In this document: piece after piece, positions 24,572-32,775 of the stretch
Layout of the letters: every line of letters starts with the position of its first letter
How positions within the stretch are numbered: the stretch's first letter is position 1
Assembly (NCBI RefSeq): GCF_003688935.1
Contig: NZ_REGE01000017.1
Location: 1-37,555 of the forward strand
Source: Corynebacterium macginleyi
GTDB taxonomy: Bacteria; Actinomycetota; Actinomycetes; Mycobacteriales; Mycobacteriaceae
Reading direction: 5' to 3'
DNA: 37,555 nt
Notes under the pieces: generated by a model
Seen by the model: the letters and a program-made list of their open reading frames with translations, nothing else
The model's database searches: none
Told to the model about the DNA's origin: nothing
Position numbers and translations under genes: made by a program

Positions 24572-26102
24572 GAAACTCGCTGACCTGCGCAAGCGCCTAG
24601 AACAGGCGCAAGATCCAGGCAGCGAGCGATCCCGCAGGCGCCGCGACGAGGCAGGCCGTACCACCCCTCGCCAGCGCATCAACGAGCTTGTGGATGAAGG
24701 TTCTTTCGTCGAAACCGGCTCCTTGGGCAAGACTCCGGGAGACCCGGAAGCCATCTATTCCGATGGCGTGGTCACAGGTTATGGTCGCGTATCCGGTCGG
24801 CCCGTGTGCATTTATGCACATGATAAGACGGTTTACGGTGGTTCCGTGGGCGTGACCTTTGGCAAGAAGGTCACCGAGATCATGGATATGGCCATCAAGA
24901 TTGGCTGCCCGGTCATCGGCATTCAAGATTCCGGCGGTGCCCGCATTCAAGATGCGGTGACTTCGCTGGCCATGTATTCCGAAATTGCTCGTCGCCAATT
25001 GCCATTATCTGGCCGGAGCCCGCAGATTTCCATCATGATGGGTAAATCCGCCGGCGGTGCGGTCTATGCGCCGGTGACCACAGACTTTGTCATCGCGGTG
25101 GATGAAGAAGCAGAAATGTATGTCACCGGCCCTAACGTCATCCGCGAGGTTACCGGAGAAGACGTCACCTCCGCTGAGCTTGGCAGCGCCCGCCAGCAGG
25201 AGCTCAACGGTAACGTCTCCGCCGTAGTGGATTCGGAGGAAGATGCCTTTGACATGGTGCGCGATATTTTGGATCATCTGCCGCTGACCTGTTTTGATGA
25301 GTCGCCAACTTTCCCTGCGCCTTCTGATACCGAAATCACCGAGGACGAGGACCTGGATTCCTTCATGCCGGATGATACCAATGCCGGCTACGACATGATG
25401 GATCTGCTTAACCAGCTTGGCGATGACGATGAGCTCATTGAAATCCAAGAAAACTTTGCCCCGAATATGATCACTGCCTTTGGCCGCATCGACGGCAAAA
25501 CGGTGGGTTTTGTGGCCAATAATCCCATGCACTTGGCCGGTTGCATTGATGCTGATGCCGCCGATAAGGGTGCGCGCTTTATCCGCATCTGCGATGCCTA
25601 TAATGTTCCACTGGTCTTCGTCGTTGATACACCGGGCTACCTGCCGGGAGTGGAGCAGGAGAAGGTGGGCCTGATTCACCGCGGTGCGAAGTTTGCCTTC
25701 GCGGTCGTGGAAGCGACCGTGCCAAAGGTCTCGCTCATTGTGCGCAAAGCCTATGGCGGTGCCTATGCTGTCATGGGGTCGAAGAACTTAACCGGCGATA
25801 TTAACCTGGCGTGGCCTACTGCGCAGATCGCCGTGATGGGCGCGGCTGCCGCAGTGGTTATGATTGCGGGCAAGCAGCTAGAGGCCGCCGAGACCCCAGA
25901 GCAGCGCGAGATGACCAAGAAGATGTTCATGGATTTCTATGATGAAACCATGACGTCACCCTACGTTGCCGCTGAACGCGGCTACCTTGATGCGATGATC
26001 CAGCCGAATCAATCGCGCATTGCCCTGCGCCAGGCGCTGCGGCAATTGGCCACGAAGTCGGTCCATGACTTGCCCAAAAAGCATACTATTGCACCGATGT
26101 AA
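24546..26102 (+). CDS. accD3: Acyl-CoA carboxylase carboxyltransferase subunit, AccD4-type
   Basis: Beta subunit of the acyl-CoA carboxylase that makes the carboxylated long-chain extender for Pks13, working with a biotinylated alpha subunit encoded elsewhere. The 518-residue protein has the crotonase-like carboxyltransferase blocks: RINELVDEGSFVETG, GGSVGVTFGKK, DSGGARIQDAV, MMGKSAGGAVYAPV, GPNVIREVTGEDV, DTPGYLPGVEQE and RKAYGGAYAVMGSK. The GTG at 24546 lies inside the end of pks13, giving a 26-nt overlap. It corresponds to Rv3799c (accD4) and to the gene called accD3 in C. glutamicum. A short peptide gene follows 62 bp downstream. Confidence 0.94.
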   Translation: MAAKQTTAEKLADLRKRLEQAQDPGSERSRRRRDEAGRTTPRQRINELVDEGSFVETGSLGKTPGDPEAIYSDGVVTGYGRVSGRPVCIYAHDKTVYGGSVGVTFGKKVTEIMDMAIKIGCPVIGIQDSGGARIQDAVTSLAMYSEIARRQLPLSGRSPQISIMMGKSAGGAVYAPVTTDFVIAVDEEAEMYVTGPNVIREVTGEDVTSAELGSARQQELNGNVSAVVDSEEDAFDMVRDILDHLPLTCFDESPTFPAPSDTEITEDEDLDSFMPDDTNAGYDMMDLLNQLGDDDELIEIQENFAPNMITAFGRIDGKTVGFVANNPMHLAGCIDADAADKGARFIRICDAYNVPLVFVVDTPGYLPGVEQEKVGLIHRGAKFAFAVVEATVPKVSLIVRKAYGGAYAVMGSKNLTGDINLAWPTAQIAVMGAAAAVVMIAGKQLEAAETPEQREMTKKMFMDFYDETMTSPYVAAERGYLDAMIQPNQSRIALRQALRQLATKSVHDLPKKHTIAPM

Positions 26103-26126
26103 CGCGGTTTAACGCCGTCGCGATTT

Positions 26127-26138
26127 CTCTTATAAGAG
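26127..26138 (+). promoter_or_regulatory. Candidate promoter/operator before the 35-aa peptide
   Basis: The perfect 12-bp palindrome CTCTTATAAGAG contains TATAAG (26131-26136), which would make a -10 box with a leader of about 20 nt before the strong Shine-Dalgarno GAAGGAGAA at 26152-26160. The palindrome could also be a regulator site. Confidence 0.4.
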
Positions 26139-26164
26139 TCTCGTGAAACTTGAAGGAGAATACC

Positions 26165-26272
26165 TTGTTTGCTTTGTCCAGCGCATTCGACCTAATGGGT
26201 GAAGTCATCGGCTACGTTTATTGGGCCTACAGCCAGATTACAGCAGGCTTGCCTTTCAACCCGCCGTTCTAA
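26165..26272 (+). CDS. 35-aa hydrophobic peptide, possible mycomembrane porin or peptide
   Basis: This gene is short enough to be missed by gene callers. A near-perfect Shine-Dalgarno GAAGGAGAA ends 4 nt before a TTG start. The 35 codons read MFALSSAFDLMGEVIGYV and end ITAGLPFNPPF before TAA. The product lacks a signal peptide, has serines near its N-terminus and alternates polar and hydrophobic residues. These features are shared with the small PorA/PorH-type proteins of corynebacteria, which are about 40-60 residues, lack signal peptides and are O-mycoloylated on serine. Its position directly behind the mycolate genes fits. The coding assignment rests on the ribosome site; the porin idea is inference, with no sequence match claimed. 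Confidence 0.55.
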   Translation: MFALSSAFDLMGEVIGYVYWAYSQITAGLPFNPPF

Positions 26273-26580
26273 GCAAAGACCTTTTCTCACACATTTAAGC
26301 CTTCGAGCCTAAACAGCAGAATGCGTGGTTGAAGTTGCCCCGTTAGAGGGTCGGTCGAGTCCGTGGAAGTGGTGTGTCTGTCCTTTCTGAGTCGAGGACA
26401 GACATGTAGCGCTTGTGCTGGATCAATCATCATGTTGTTTGGCTAGAATAAAGCCGACTAGGCGGATTACAGACCTACGATTAGGGAAGACCCCTACAAC
26501 GTCGGTACGCCGCCGGATTTCCCGATTCAGCCGTTTTGTTGGGGTAGGGCCCAGTTAAGATAAAGTGTGAATGAAAAATG
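26273..26580. other. Non-coding stretch with hairpin and possible IS end
   Basis: No gene is recognised. GTCTGTCC (26376-26383) and GGACAGAC (26396-26403) form an 8-bp hairpin with a 12-nt loop. The sequence from about 26345 (GAGGGTCGGTCGAGTCC) faintly resembles the start of the IS256 element at 36178 (GAGGGTGTCAGG), so this may be the scar of a lost insertion. This is a weak resemblance only. Confidence 0.3.
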
Positions 26581-26754
26581 ATGAACAGGCATAAAATGTC
26601 TCCCAATGCGATTGTCGTTACTCTATTTGGGCTGGCAATTTCAGGTTATGTCGGCATCGCAAACAAGTCGATCCTCGGATTTTTCATCCTTATACTGCTC
26701 ACCATGATTGGAGCAGTACTGGTCAATGGCGTCAAAAACAGTCATCAAGAATAA
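26581..26754 (+). CDS. 57-aa membrane peptide of unknown function
   Basis: An open frame of 57 codons starts MNRHKMSPNAIVVTLFG. It has two hydrophobic helices (about residues 10-24 and 29-50) joined by a short loop with GIANKS, and ends in NGVKNSHQE. It looks like a small two-helix inner-membrane protein, with a basic N-terminus that would stay in the cytoplasm. There is no clear Shine-Dalgarno sequence; TAAGATAAAG about 20 nt upstream could be a -10 region. It lies in a gene-poor, lower-GC stretch between accD and the lipase. I do not recognise the family. Confidence 0.4.
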   Translation: MNRHKMSPNAIVVTLFGLAISGYVGIANKSILGFFILILLTMIGAVLVNGVKNSHQE

Positions 26755-27014
26755 CCGGTGAGTAAAATCGCCTCCCGGAAACTAACCCTTATCGTCAACC
26801 TGGCGTAACGACCTTGCCATCGTTGATTTCTGCGTTGTTTGGCGTGGTTCCGTGCTCTTTTGCCCTCATCTAGGCTTGGCTCTCTTGGGTCTTAAAACGC
26901 TACACAGCGCTTAGCCCTTTGTTGTAAAAGCGCCGAAAGCCGACTTTAAGTACACCGGGGGCGATGTCAGCCTTCCGGGCAACCCCCGGAGCCCTTCCAT
27001 AGCGTAGCGGGTAC
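26755..27014. other. Intergenic stretch downstream of the lipase gene
   Basis: No gene is seen. TCCGGG (26974-26979) and CCCGGA (26985-26990) form a short hairpin about 25-40 bp beyond the lipase stop on the minus strand. It lacks a T-tract and is at best a weak terminator. Minus-strand translation gives only short broken frames. Confidence 0.3.
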
Positions 27015-28409
27015 TTACCGGCTTGCCTTTTCGTGCCGTAGGGCGGCGTCAATGGCTTTTACTGATTCGATGATGTGGGGGTTGGTGCCGGTCAGGTGAG
27101 TGTGGGCGTTATTTGGGATGAAAGTGACATCGGCGCCGCGCTCAGTCCACTCATTAACGAGCTTTTCAGCGGTTGAGAACGGAATAACGTCGTCACCGCG
27201 GCTATGCGTAATGACGACTGGAATAGCGGGTGCATCGTAGCCAATATGCTGCTTTGCCAGTATCGATTTGAAAGGCTCACTATCAATAAAGTCGTGTACG
27301 TTCCTGCCATCGTTGCTGATCCGCTCCACGGTAGTGCCGGCGGTTTTAAGAAGCCCCATGGTGCAGGTATTCGTCGCATCTTGTAGCTTTCGTGCGCCCA
27401 TCTCATTGATATGCGAGTACAGATCCTCGCCATAGGAGTTGCTCAAACCCAAAAGAGCATACGCCCCGAAGAGGAAATATAACGATCCATCGAGGACAGA
27501 AGGCAACAACGTTAGATCTGTTGGGGCGGCACCGATAGTTGCAAGCTTGATGTTGAGCTCCGGAGCATAGTCATCATAGAGCTCGGCGGCAGCGGCAGCA
27601 GCTCCACCGCCTTGGGAATAGCCATTGATGAATATTGGGTTGTTTCCGTTAATGTCCCAGCCATCCAGTTTTTGCGCAGCTCGAATGCTATCGAGGACCG
27701 CGTGTCCTTGGGATGCACGATCCATGTACGTGTGCATGCCAGGGGTGCCAAGCCCCTCATAGTCGGTAAGTACTACGGCATAGCCCTTTTCAAGGTACCG
27801 ATGGAAAAAGAACTGCTCGTAGTCTCCTACCCCGTCTGCAATATTTCGGGAGGCGGAACAATGGTCCGCTAAACCTTTTGTACCCGGTGCAAATGCCACG
27901 ACAGGGCGTGGGCCCTCTTTGTCCCACTCGGTTTTAGGTTCAATGACCATCCCGCTTACTTGGATCTTTTCTCCAGAGTGGTTGGTAGATGAATAGAGTA
28001 TGCGTTCTGCCTTAAAAGGGCCAAGGTTGTTGATGCCAAGTGGGTTTAGGGGATTGTGCACAGATTCCGATCGGAAGAGCTGTCCGGGCTCCGAGGAGTC
28101 GAGGTCTACCGGATCATGATAGAAAGCGACGTATTGGTCTCCATTATGGTCACCTGGACCCAACAGTCCTGATGAAAGGGACAGTAGTGCGGAGGGTTCT
28201 TCGGCGCTGGACGCCGCCTCTAGTGAACTCTTGGCGGGAACTGAGCCTTTGAGAGCTTCGTTAATAAAAGCGGATTCTGGAACCTTTGAATTCTCTTTAG
28301 CTGGTGGAGCCGATTCGACCAAATCGATGGCCCCGGCGACAGGGCTAGCGGCAGCGATGAGAACCCCTGAGGCCACAAGCGCTAGATAGTTACGTGTTGC
28401 AGCGTTCAT
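27015..28409 (-). CDS. Secreted lipase, LIP family alpha/beta hydrolase
   Basis: A 464-residue precursor with a signal peptide (cleavage near SPVAGA) and a hydrolase resembling the secretory lipase (LIP) family. Motifs in order: RILYSSTNHSGEKIQVSG, VVAFAPGTKGLADHC, AVVLTDYEGLGTPG (a usual signature ahead of the nucleophile), the elbow INGYSQGGGAA with the Ser, THSRGDDVIPF with the Asp, and NAHTHLTG with the His. GAAAGG lies 8 nt before the ATG. It is transcribed opposite to accD and stands alone, with its own AT-rich promoter region. Lipophilic skin corynebacteria commonly carry such lipases to obtain host fatty acids; that role is inferred here. Confidence 0.88.
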   Translation of the reverse strand: MNAATRNYLALVASGVLIAAASPVAGAIDLVESAPPAKENSKVPESAFINEALKGSVPAKSSLEAASSAEEPSALLSLSSGLLGPGDHNGDQYVAFYHDPVDLDSSEPGQLFRSESVHNPLNPLGINNLGPFKAERILYSSTNHSGEKIQVSGMVIEPKTEWDKEGPRPVVAFAPGTKGLADHCSASRNIADGVGDYEQFFFHRYLEKGYAVVLTDYEGLGTPGMHTYMDRASQGHAVLDSIRAAQKLDGWDINGNNPIFINGYSQGGGAAAAAAELYDDYAPELNIKLATIGAAPTDLTLLPSVLDGSLYFLFGAYALLGLSNSYGEDLYSHINEMGARKLQDATNTCTMGLLKTAGTTVERISNDGRNVHDFIDSEPFKSILAKQHIGYDAPAIPVVITHSRGDDVIPFSTAEKLVNEWTERGADVTFIPNNAHTHLTGTNPHIIESVKAIDAALRHEKASR

Positions 28410-28525
28410 TACGGTAACCTTTCAACTTCTTGTAGGGATAATTGAGGGGTATCCGGTTTCGAAAATCTGTGTTCAGATACGCGCAATTATCCACTAATTG
28501 CTTTTACTTTCCTTTTGGTATCAAA

Positions 28526-28560
28526 ATTATACCTCAAGTTGGTCACCCTCTATAAAGGGT
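28526..28560 (-). promoter_or_regulatory. Lipase promoter region with -10 box and palindrome
   Basis: On the minus strand a consensus TATAAT (28526-28531) lies about 120 bp upstream of the lipase ATG. Just upstream of it is a palindrome, ACCCT/AGGGT arms around CTATAA (28545-28560), where an activator or repressor could bind. Confidence 0.45.
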
Positions 28561-28617
28561 GAGACGGATAGCGCAAAGCCAAAAACTGAAGGTTGAATTT
28601 CACCGATGTGTGTCCTA

Positions 28618-28634
28618 GGGAAAGCGTCTTTCCC
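28618..28634 (-). terminator. Possible terminator after the DUF3054 gene
   Basis: GGGAAAG (28618-28624) and CTTTCCC (28628-28634) form a tight 7-bp hairpin 16 bp beyond the stop of the last gene of the minus-strand operon. There is no T-run, so the call is weak. Confidence 0.35.
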
Positions 28635-28649
28635 ATGGGATGGGCGTAT

Positions 28650-28988
28650 TTACTTGGGGGCGACTAGCCGCCAGCCAAAGAAAAATACGGCGGACATGGC
28701 GGTCGCAACAACGAGGAAGCTCCAATGGGGCAGGCGGCCATTGACCAGGATCCACAGCGCCATTCCGCCGATGATGGCGGACAGCCAGACAACAGTGCCC
28801 TCTTTCCACTTACCCTGGACCTTTGTGGCGAGGATGATGACCCAGCCGATGAGCGCACCTACCGTCCAAGGCCAGAAGGCATCTACCCAGCTGGAAAAGC
28901 TCAATCCGCCGTGGGCGAGGCGGGCGGCGATGGCGAAAATCACCAAGGCGATGATGTCAATGAGCGGAGCGATTCGCGTCGAAGTCAT
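28650..28988 (-). CDS. DUF3054 membrane protein
   Basis: A 112-residue protein with four predicted membrane helices (around residues 8-22, 38-54, 66-82 and 89-107). It shows IDIIALVIFAIAARLAHG near the start, then a WPWTVGALIGW segment and the ending FFGWRLVAPK, which fit the DUF3054 family. No function is known for the family. The ATG overlaps the stop of the LPG-synthase-like gene as ATGA, so it is co-translated with the mycolate transporter operon. Confidence 0.75.
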   Translation of the reverse strand: MTSTRIAPLIDIIALVIFAIAARLAHGGLSFSSWVDAFWPWTVGALIGWVIILATKVQGKWKEGTVVWLSAIIGGMALWILVNGRLPHWSFLVVATAMSAVFFFGWRLVAPK

Positions 28989-30013
28989 GCGGTTTCCTTT
29001 TCTTTTTCTTTACGGGATAGCGCGGCGTAGGTAATGCCCTTGCGTGCATAGTGCCAGAAATAAATGGCCCAGCCAATAGCGGTGATGAAGGCAAAAGAGA
29101 TCAGGCGGTAGATAATAGCCGTGCTGGTGGCATCGACTGCGGTCATGCCCGTGGCCACCAGCGTGGCGATGATCGCCGCCTCCACCGTACCAAGCCCCGC
29201 TGGGGTGACTTGGGCGGAGCCGGCCAGCTTGGCGGTGAGATAGGCCAGTGCAATGCCGGCGATGGTAGTGGTGTTATCGGCCGCATCGGTCGTGGGCATC
29301 TGGCCGGTCACAGCCCATACGCAGCCCCAGAGCGAGACCATATCAATTAACCGGTTGGCCAAGGAATAAAACGATGCCCGGGCGAATTGCCGGCGGGTTA
29401 GATGCACTTCTTTAAGACTCTCCACATGCTCGAGGAGGGCTGCGCGTTTGGATCCTCTCACCACCCGCTGCTTGTTCACCCAGCGCTCTAGCGTCTCGGG
29501 GTGGTTGCTTAGCCAGAAGAGACCGCCCGAGAGCACCAGCATCATCGCTAGCGTGCTGATGAGGGACCACAGGGCCATATCCGCGTTGAGGAAGAGTACG
29601 CCGCCAAGCCCAATGAGGACCAACCACACGGTAGAAATGGCGGAGGAGAGTACGAAGAACCAGCCGCACAGGACCACCGAGGCACCCCAGGTGCGCTGTA
29701 CGTGAAAGGTCAAGACTGCAGAAAAAGCCGGGCCGATGGGCATGGTGGTGGACCAGGAATTGGATGCAAAAGTAAGTGCGGCGGTTTCGGTGGCCTCTAC
29801 CTTTACGCCGCCGGCCCGAATGAGCAGGCGCATTACCTTTCCCATGGCGACGACGGAAAGGATGGAGGCAATGACTACCAGTGCTACCGGCCCCGGCTGG
29901 GCGTGGGAGAGCCGGGAGAAGCCTTCGCTCAAAAAGTCCAGCTCATCGCGGAAGACATAGATGAGGATGGCCAAGATGATGAGCGAGGCGACAACTCGCA
30001 GCCAATTTTTCAA
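28985..30013 (-). CDS. LPG-synthase-like transmembrane protein (UPF0104 type)
   Basis: A 342-residue polytopic protein with about eight helices, related to the transmembrane (flippase-like) half of lysyl-phosphatidylglycerol synthase. Key marks are TFASNSWSTTMPIGPAFS in the first third and AQVTPAGLGTVEAAI in the last third, the most conserved signature of the family. The aminoacyl-transferase domain is absent, so it does not itself charge lipids. The TTG start directly follows the stop of the MMPL gene (TAG-TTG) and has AAGGAG 8 nt upstream. The neighbours suggest lipid flipping or help for mycolate export, which is inference. Confidence 0.82.
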   Translation of the reverse strand: MKNWLRVVASLIILAILIYVFRDELDFLSEGFSRLSHAQPGPVALVVIASILSVVAMGKVMRLLIRAGGVKVEATETAALTFASNSWSTTMPIGPAFSAVLTFHVQRTWGASVVLCGWFFVLSSAISTVWLVLIGLGGVLFLNADMALWSLISTLAMMLVLSGGLFWLSNHPETLERWVNKQRVVRGSKRAALLEHVESLKEVHLTRRQFARASFYSLANRLIDMVSLWGCVWAVTGQMPTTDAADNTTTIAGIALAYLTAKLAGSAQVTPAGLGTVEAAIIATLVATGMTAVDATSTAIIYRLISFAFITAIGWAIYFWHYARKGITYAALSRKEKEKETA

Positions 30014-32167
30014 CTATTTATCTCCTTCAAGGCGCCGTTTTAATTCGTTGAAAGGCACAGTTTTCCCACGACGGGTGGTACCACCAGAAAGCCTAGTGGT
30101 CATGTGGTGCAACCAGCTAGGCGCCCACCAGTTATCCTCGCGCAGCAGGTGCATGACGGCTGGCACAAGGAGCATGCGGACAATGGTGGCATCGATAAGC
30201 AGAGCAAAAATCATGCCGTAGGCGATGTACTTCATCATCACGATGTCGGAAAAGCCGAACGCGCCCGCCACCACGATCATGATGAGGGCCGCCGCCGTAA
30301 TGATGCCGCCAGTATGCGCGGTGCCTGCGGCGATAGCTTCGTCCGTGGACTCGCCCCGCCGCCGCGCCTCCACCATGCGGGAGACCAAAAAGACCTCGTA
30401 GTCGGTGGAGAGACCATAAATAATGGCGATGATGAGCACCAGAATGGGGCTCATGAGCGGGCCAGGTGAGAAGTTCAGCGCACCGGAGGTCACGCCGATG
30501 ACGAACATGAGGGTGAGGATGCCCAGGGTGGCGCCCAAGGTCAACAGCGTCATAGCAATGGCCTTAATCGGCAGCACGAAGGAGCCAAAGACCAGTGCCA
30601 TGAGGATGAAGGTGGCAAGTAGCACGTATAGTGCCATCCACGGCAGTTTGTGGAACAGGGCATCGAGCGATTCCACCTCCATGGCCGGCGTGCCGCCGAC
30701 ATAAAGGTTGACGCCCTCGGGCGCGGTGACGTCCTCGAGTTCGTGAACGACCTGTGCGTAGTCCTTGCGGTCCTTAATGCCGGCCGAGAGGACCGTGGTC
30801 CCGTCTTTGGTGGCGGTCGATGGACCCATCGGTTCGGTAAGGCCGGCTAGGCCGCGGACTTGCAAGACGACATCGACAAGCTGCTCGTTGGTGGCGTTTT
30901 CCACCACGAGCTTGACCGGCTCGGTGCGGAAGGCCGGGAACTCCTCGTTGAAGGTATCCTGCGCCACGCGGGTATCGTGGTTGGGTGGCAGGTAGGTCTC
31001 ATTGATGCCGCCGAAAGTAATGCTCATGACTGGTAGCGCCAGCGCAATAAGGAGGCCACAAATGGCCAGGGTGAGGCCCTTGGCGTGGCGGATGGCCCAG
31101 CGGGGGAGTTTATACCACCACGTGTCCTGAAGGGTGCGGGCCCGGCGGGAGGTGCGGCGCACCGACCACAAATCGATCTTGGGACCGAGCAAACCAAAGA
31201 GGGCGGGCAAAACGGTAACGGATAGCAGAGCCGCCAGGCCGACGGCGGAAATCGAGCCGTAGGCAACGGACTTTAAGAAGGCCTGGGGAAAAAGGAAGAG
31301 CCCGGAGAGGGCGACGGCGACCATCGCTGCGGAAAAGACCACGGTCTGCCCTGCGGTGGCGGTGGTGGTGGCCACGGCATCCTTGGTGGACCTTCCCTTG
31401 TCCAGCTCTTCCCGGAAGCGGGAGACCATAAACAGGCCGTAATCGATGGCCAGGCCCAGCCCCAGCAGTGTTACTACTGCCTGGGCAAAGACATTGACCT
31501 GCAGGAAACCAGCCAGGATAGCCAAAATGCCCAGCGATCCCAGGATGGATAGGCCGCCGACGATAAGCGGCATGAACGCGGCTACCACGGAACCGAAAAC
31601 CACGAGGAGCAGCAGGCCGACGAGCGGAAGCGCGGCCTTTTCCGCGCGCGCGATGTCTTCTGCCATGCCTTCATCGAGGGCGTCCGCCACGGCTGTGGCG
31701 CCGGCAACTTCGACCGGCGCGGAGGTATCCGTCAGTGCGTCCTCGATGACGCGGAAGTCTTTCAGGGTTTGTTCATTATCACCCTTGAGCCCAATCGCGG
31801 CAAAGGCCAGCGAGTGATCATCATTGATCAAGTTAGGGTTCCTGCTGTGGAAATAGCTGGTGACAGAGTCAATCTGATCCGGGTAATTTTCTTGGAGCTG
31901 CGCCAAGTGCTCCTTGGCGGCATCGAAGTTCTCATCGGGCGAGCTAAACAGCAAAATCACGTCGCCGGAATTATCGCGGCCGAACGTTTCCTGTTCGATC
32001 TGCGCCGCACGTGTCGATGCCGCGTCCGGGTCCTCCCACCCCTCCTGGCTCATGCGGTCCTCGAGCTGGGTTCCAAACCCTAAGAAGAGAGCAAGAATCG
32101 CCCCGAGGATGACGATGGGAATGATCTTGCGGTGCGAGTAGGAAAAACGTCCCCATTTGTCAAACAT
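30014..32167 (-). CDS. cmpL4: MMPL-family transporter, likely trehalose monomycolate exporter
   Basis: A 717-residue RND-superfamily protein with two repeats: one membrane helix, a periplasmic domain (about residues 35-180), five helices, then the same again. The proton-relay Asp-Tyr pairs are visible in GLGLAIDYGLFMVSRFREEL and IIYGLSTDYEVFLVSRM, both standard for MmpL proteins. It lacks the long cytoplasmic tail of mycobacterial MmpL3. Location beside the mycolate genes matches the C. glutamicum transporter recalled as CmpL4 (NCgl2769), one of two redundant TMM exporters. AGGAGG precedes the ATG and overlaps the end of the NYN gene. The substrate is inferred from family and position. Confidence 0.88.
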   Translation of the reverse strand: MFDKWGRFSYSHRKIIPIVILGAILALFLGFGTQLEDRMSQEGWEDPDAASTRAAQIEQETFGRDNSGDVILLFSSPDENFDAAKEHLAQLQENYPDQIDSVTSYFHSRNPNLINDDHSLAFAAIGLKGDNEQTLKDFRVIEDALTDTSAPVEVAGATAVADALDEGMAEDIARAEKAALPLVGLLLLVVFGSVVAAFMPLIVGGLSILGSLGILAILAGFLQVNVFAQAVVTLLGLGLAIDYGLFMVSRFREELDKGRSTKDAVATTTATAGQTVVFSAAMVAVALSGLFLFPQAFLKSVAYGSISAVGLAALLSVTVLPALFGLLGPKIDLWSVRRTSRRARTLQDTWWYKLPRWAIRHAKGLTLAICGLLIALALPVMSITFGGINETYLPPNHDTRVAQDTFNEEFPAFRTEPVKLVVENATNEQLVDVVLQVRGLAGLTEPMGPSTATKDGTTVLSAGIKDRKDYAQVVHELEDVTAPEGVNLYVGGTPAMEVESLDALFHKLPWMALYVLLATFILMALVFGSFVLPIKAIAMTLLTLGATLGILTLMFVIGVTSGALNFSPGPLMSPILVLIIAIIYGLSTDYEVFLVSRMVEARRRGESTDEAIAAGTAHTGGIITAAALIMIVVAGAFGFSDIVMMKYIAYGMIFALLIDATIVRMLLVPAVMHLLREDNWWAPSWLHHMTTRLSGGTTRRGKTVPFNELKRRLEGDK

Positions 32168-32181
32168 GTGGGGTAAGCCTC

Positions 32182-32775
32182 CTAGCTATTATTCAGTAGC
32201 GCAGCCAACGGGCGGAATGGCTGGAGCCATGCACCACCCTCCGGCAGGTTATCCAGGTTAATACGGGGCAGCGGCTCGCGGAAGACGCCGTCAATATCTT
32301 CTAGATCCACGAAGTTGATCTCGGAGTGGCCCACGGCCCAGGAGGCATGTTCGCGGAAACCTAGGACGGTGACTGGCAGGCCCTCCTCAACCAGCTCTTC
32401 TAATAGAGGCTGAAAGTTTTGGCCATCGGCAGAGGCCACCACGAGGCCAGCGAGATCATCGCGCAGTTTTTTAATGTGGTCGATCATATCTGGGTCTACG
32501 TCGTCATCTTCGTGGATCTTCGGCTTGGCGAAGACGCCAAAGCCCACGTTGCGGATGGCCTCTACCCAGGGGCGAATAATATCGGCGCCATCGGGGGAGA
32601 CGTTGGTGAAAACCGCAGCTTGGGGGTCCGCATCGACATCCATCGCGCGGTAGACCAGCCACCGTCCTATCACATCAAAACGCGGGCGATGCGCCGCGGT
32701 GGGGCGCCCGCCCAGTAGGGACCCGAGCCCCATATCCATATTGGGCGCGTCCCACACCAGTAGGTAGGTGCTCAT
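32182..32775 (-). CDS. NYN-domain (PIN-like) protein
   Basis: A 197-residue protein beginning STYLLVWDAPNMDMGLGSLLGG, the first acidic strand of NYN/PIN-like RNases. Further candidate active-site acids lie in AVFTNVSPDGADII, DDVDPDMIDHIKK and LVVASADGQNFQPLL, the last a typical NYN block (S-x-D-x-D/G-F-x-P-L). Such proteins are predicted RNA nucleases, although this clade has no tested function that I recall. It lies directly after trmB (TAA-ATG) and 14 bp before the MMPL gene, so an RNA-related pair is tied to a lipid transporter in one message. Confidence 0.8.
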   Translation of the reverse strand: MSTYLLVWDAPNMDMGLGSLLGGRPTAAHRPRFDVIGRWLVYRAMDVDADPQAAVFTNVSPDGADIIRPWVEAIRNVGFGVFAKPKIHEDDDVDPDMIDHIKKLRDDLAGLVVASADGQNFQPLLEELVEEGLPVTVLGFREHASWAVGHSEINFVDLEDIDGVFREPLPRINLDNLPEGGAWLQPFRPLAALLNNS

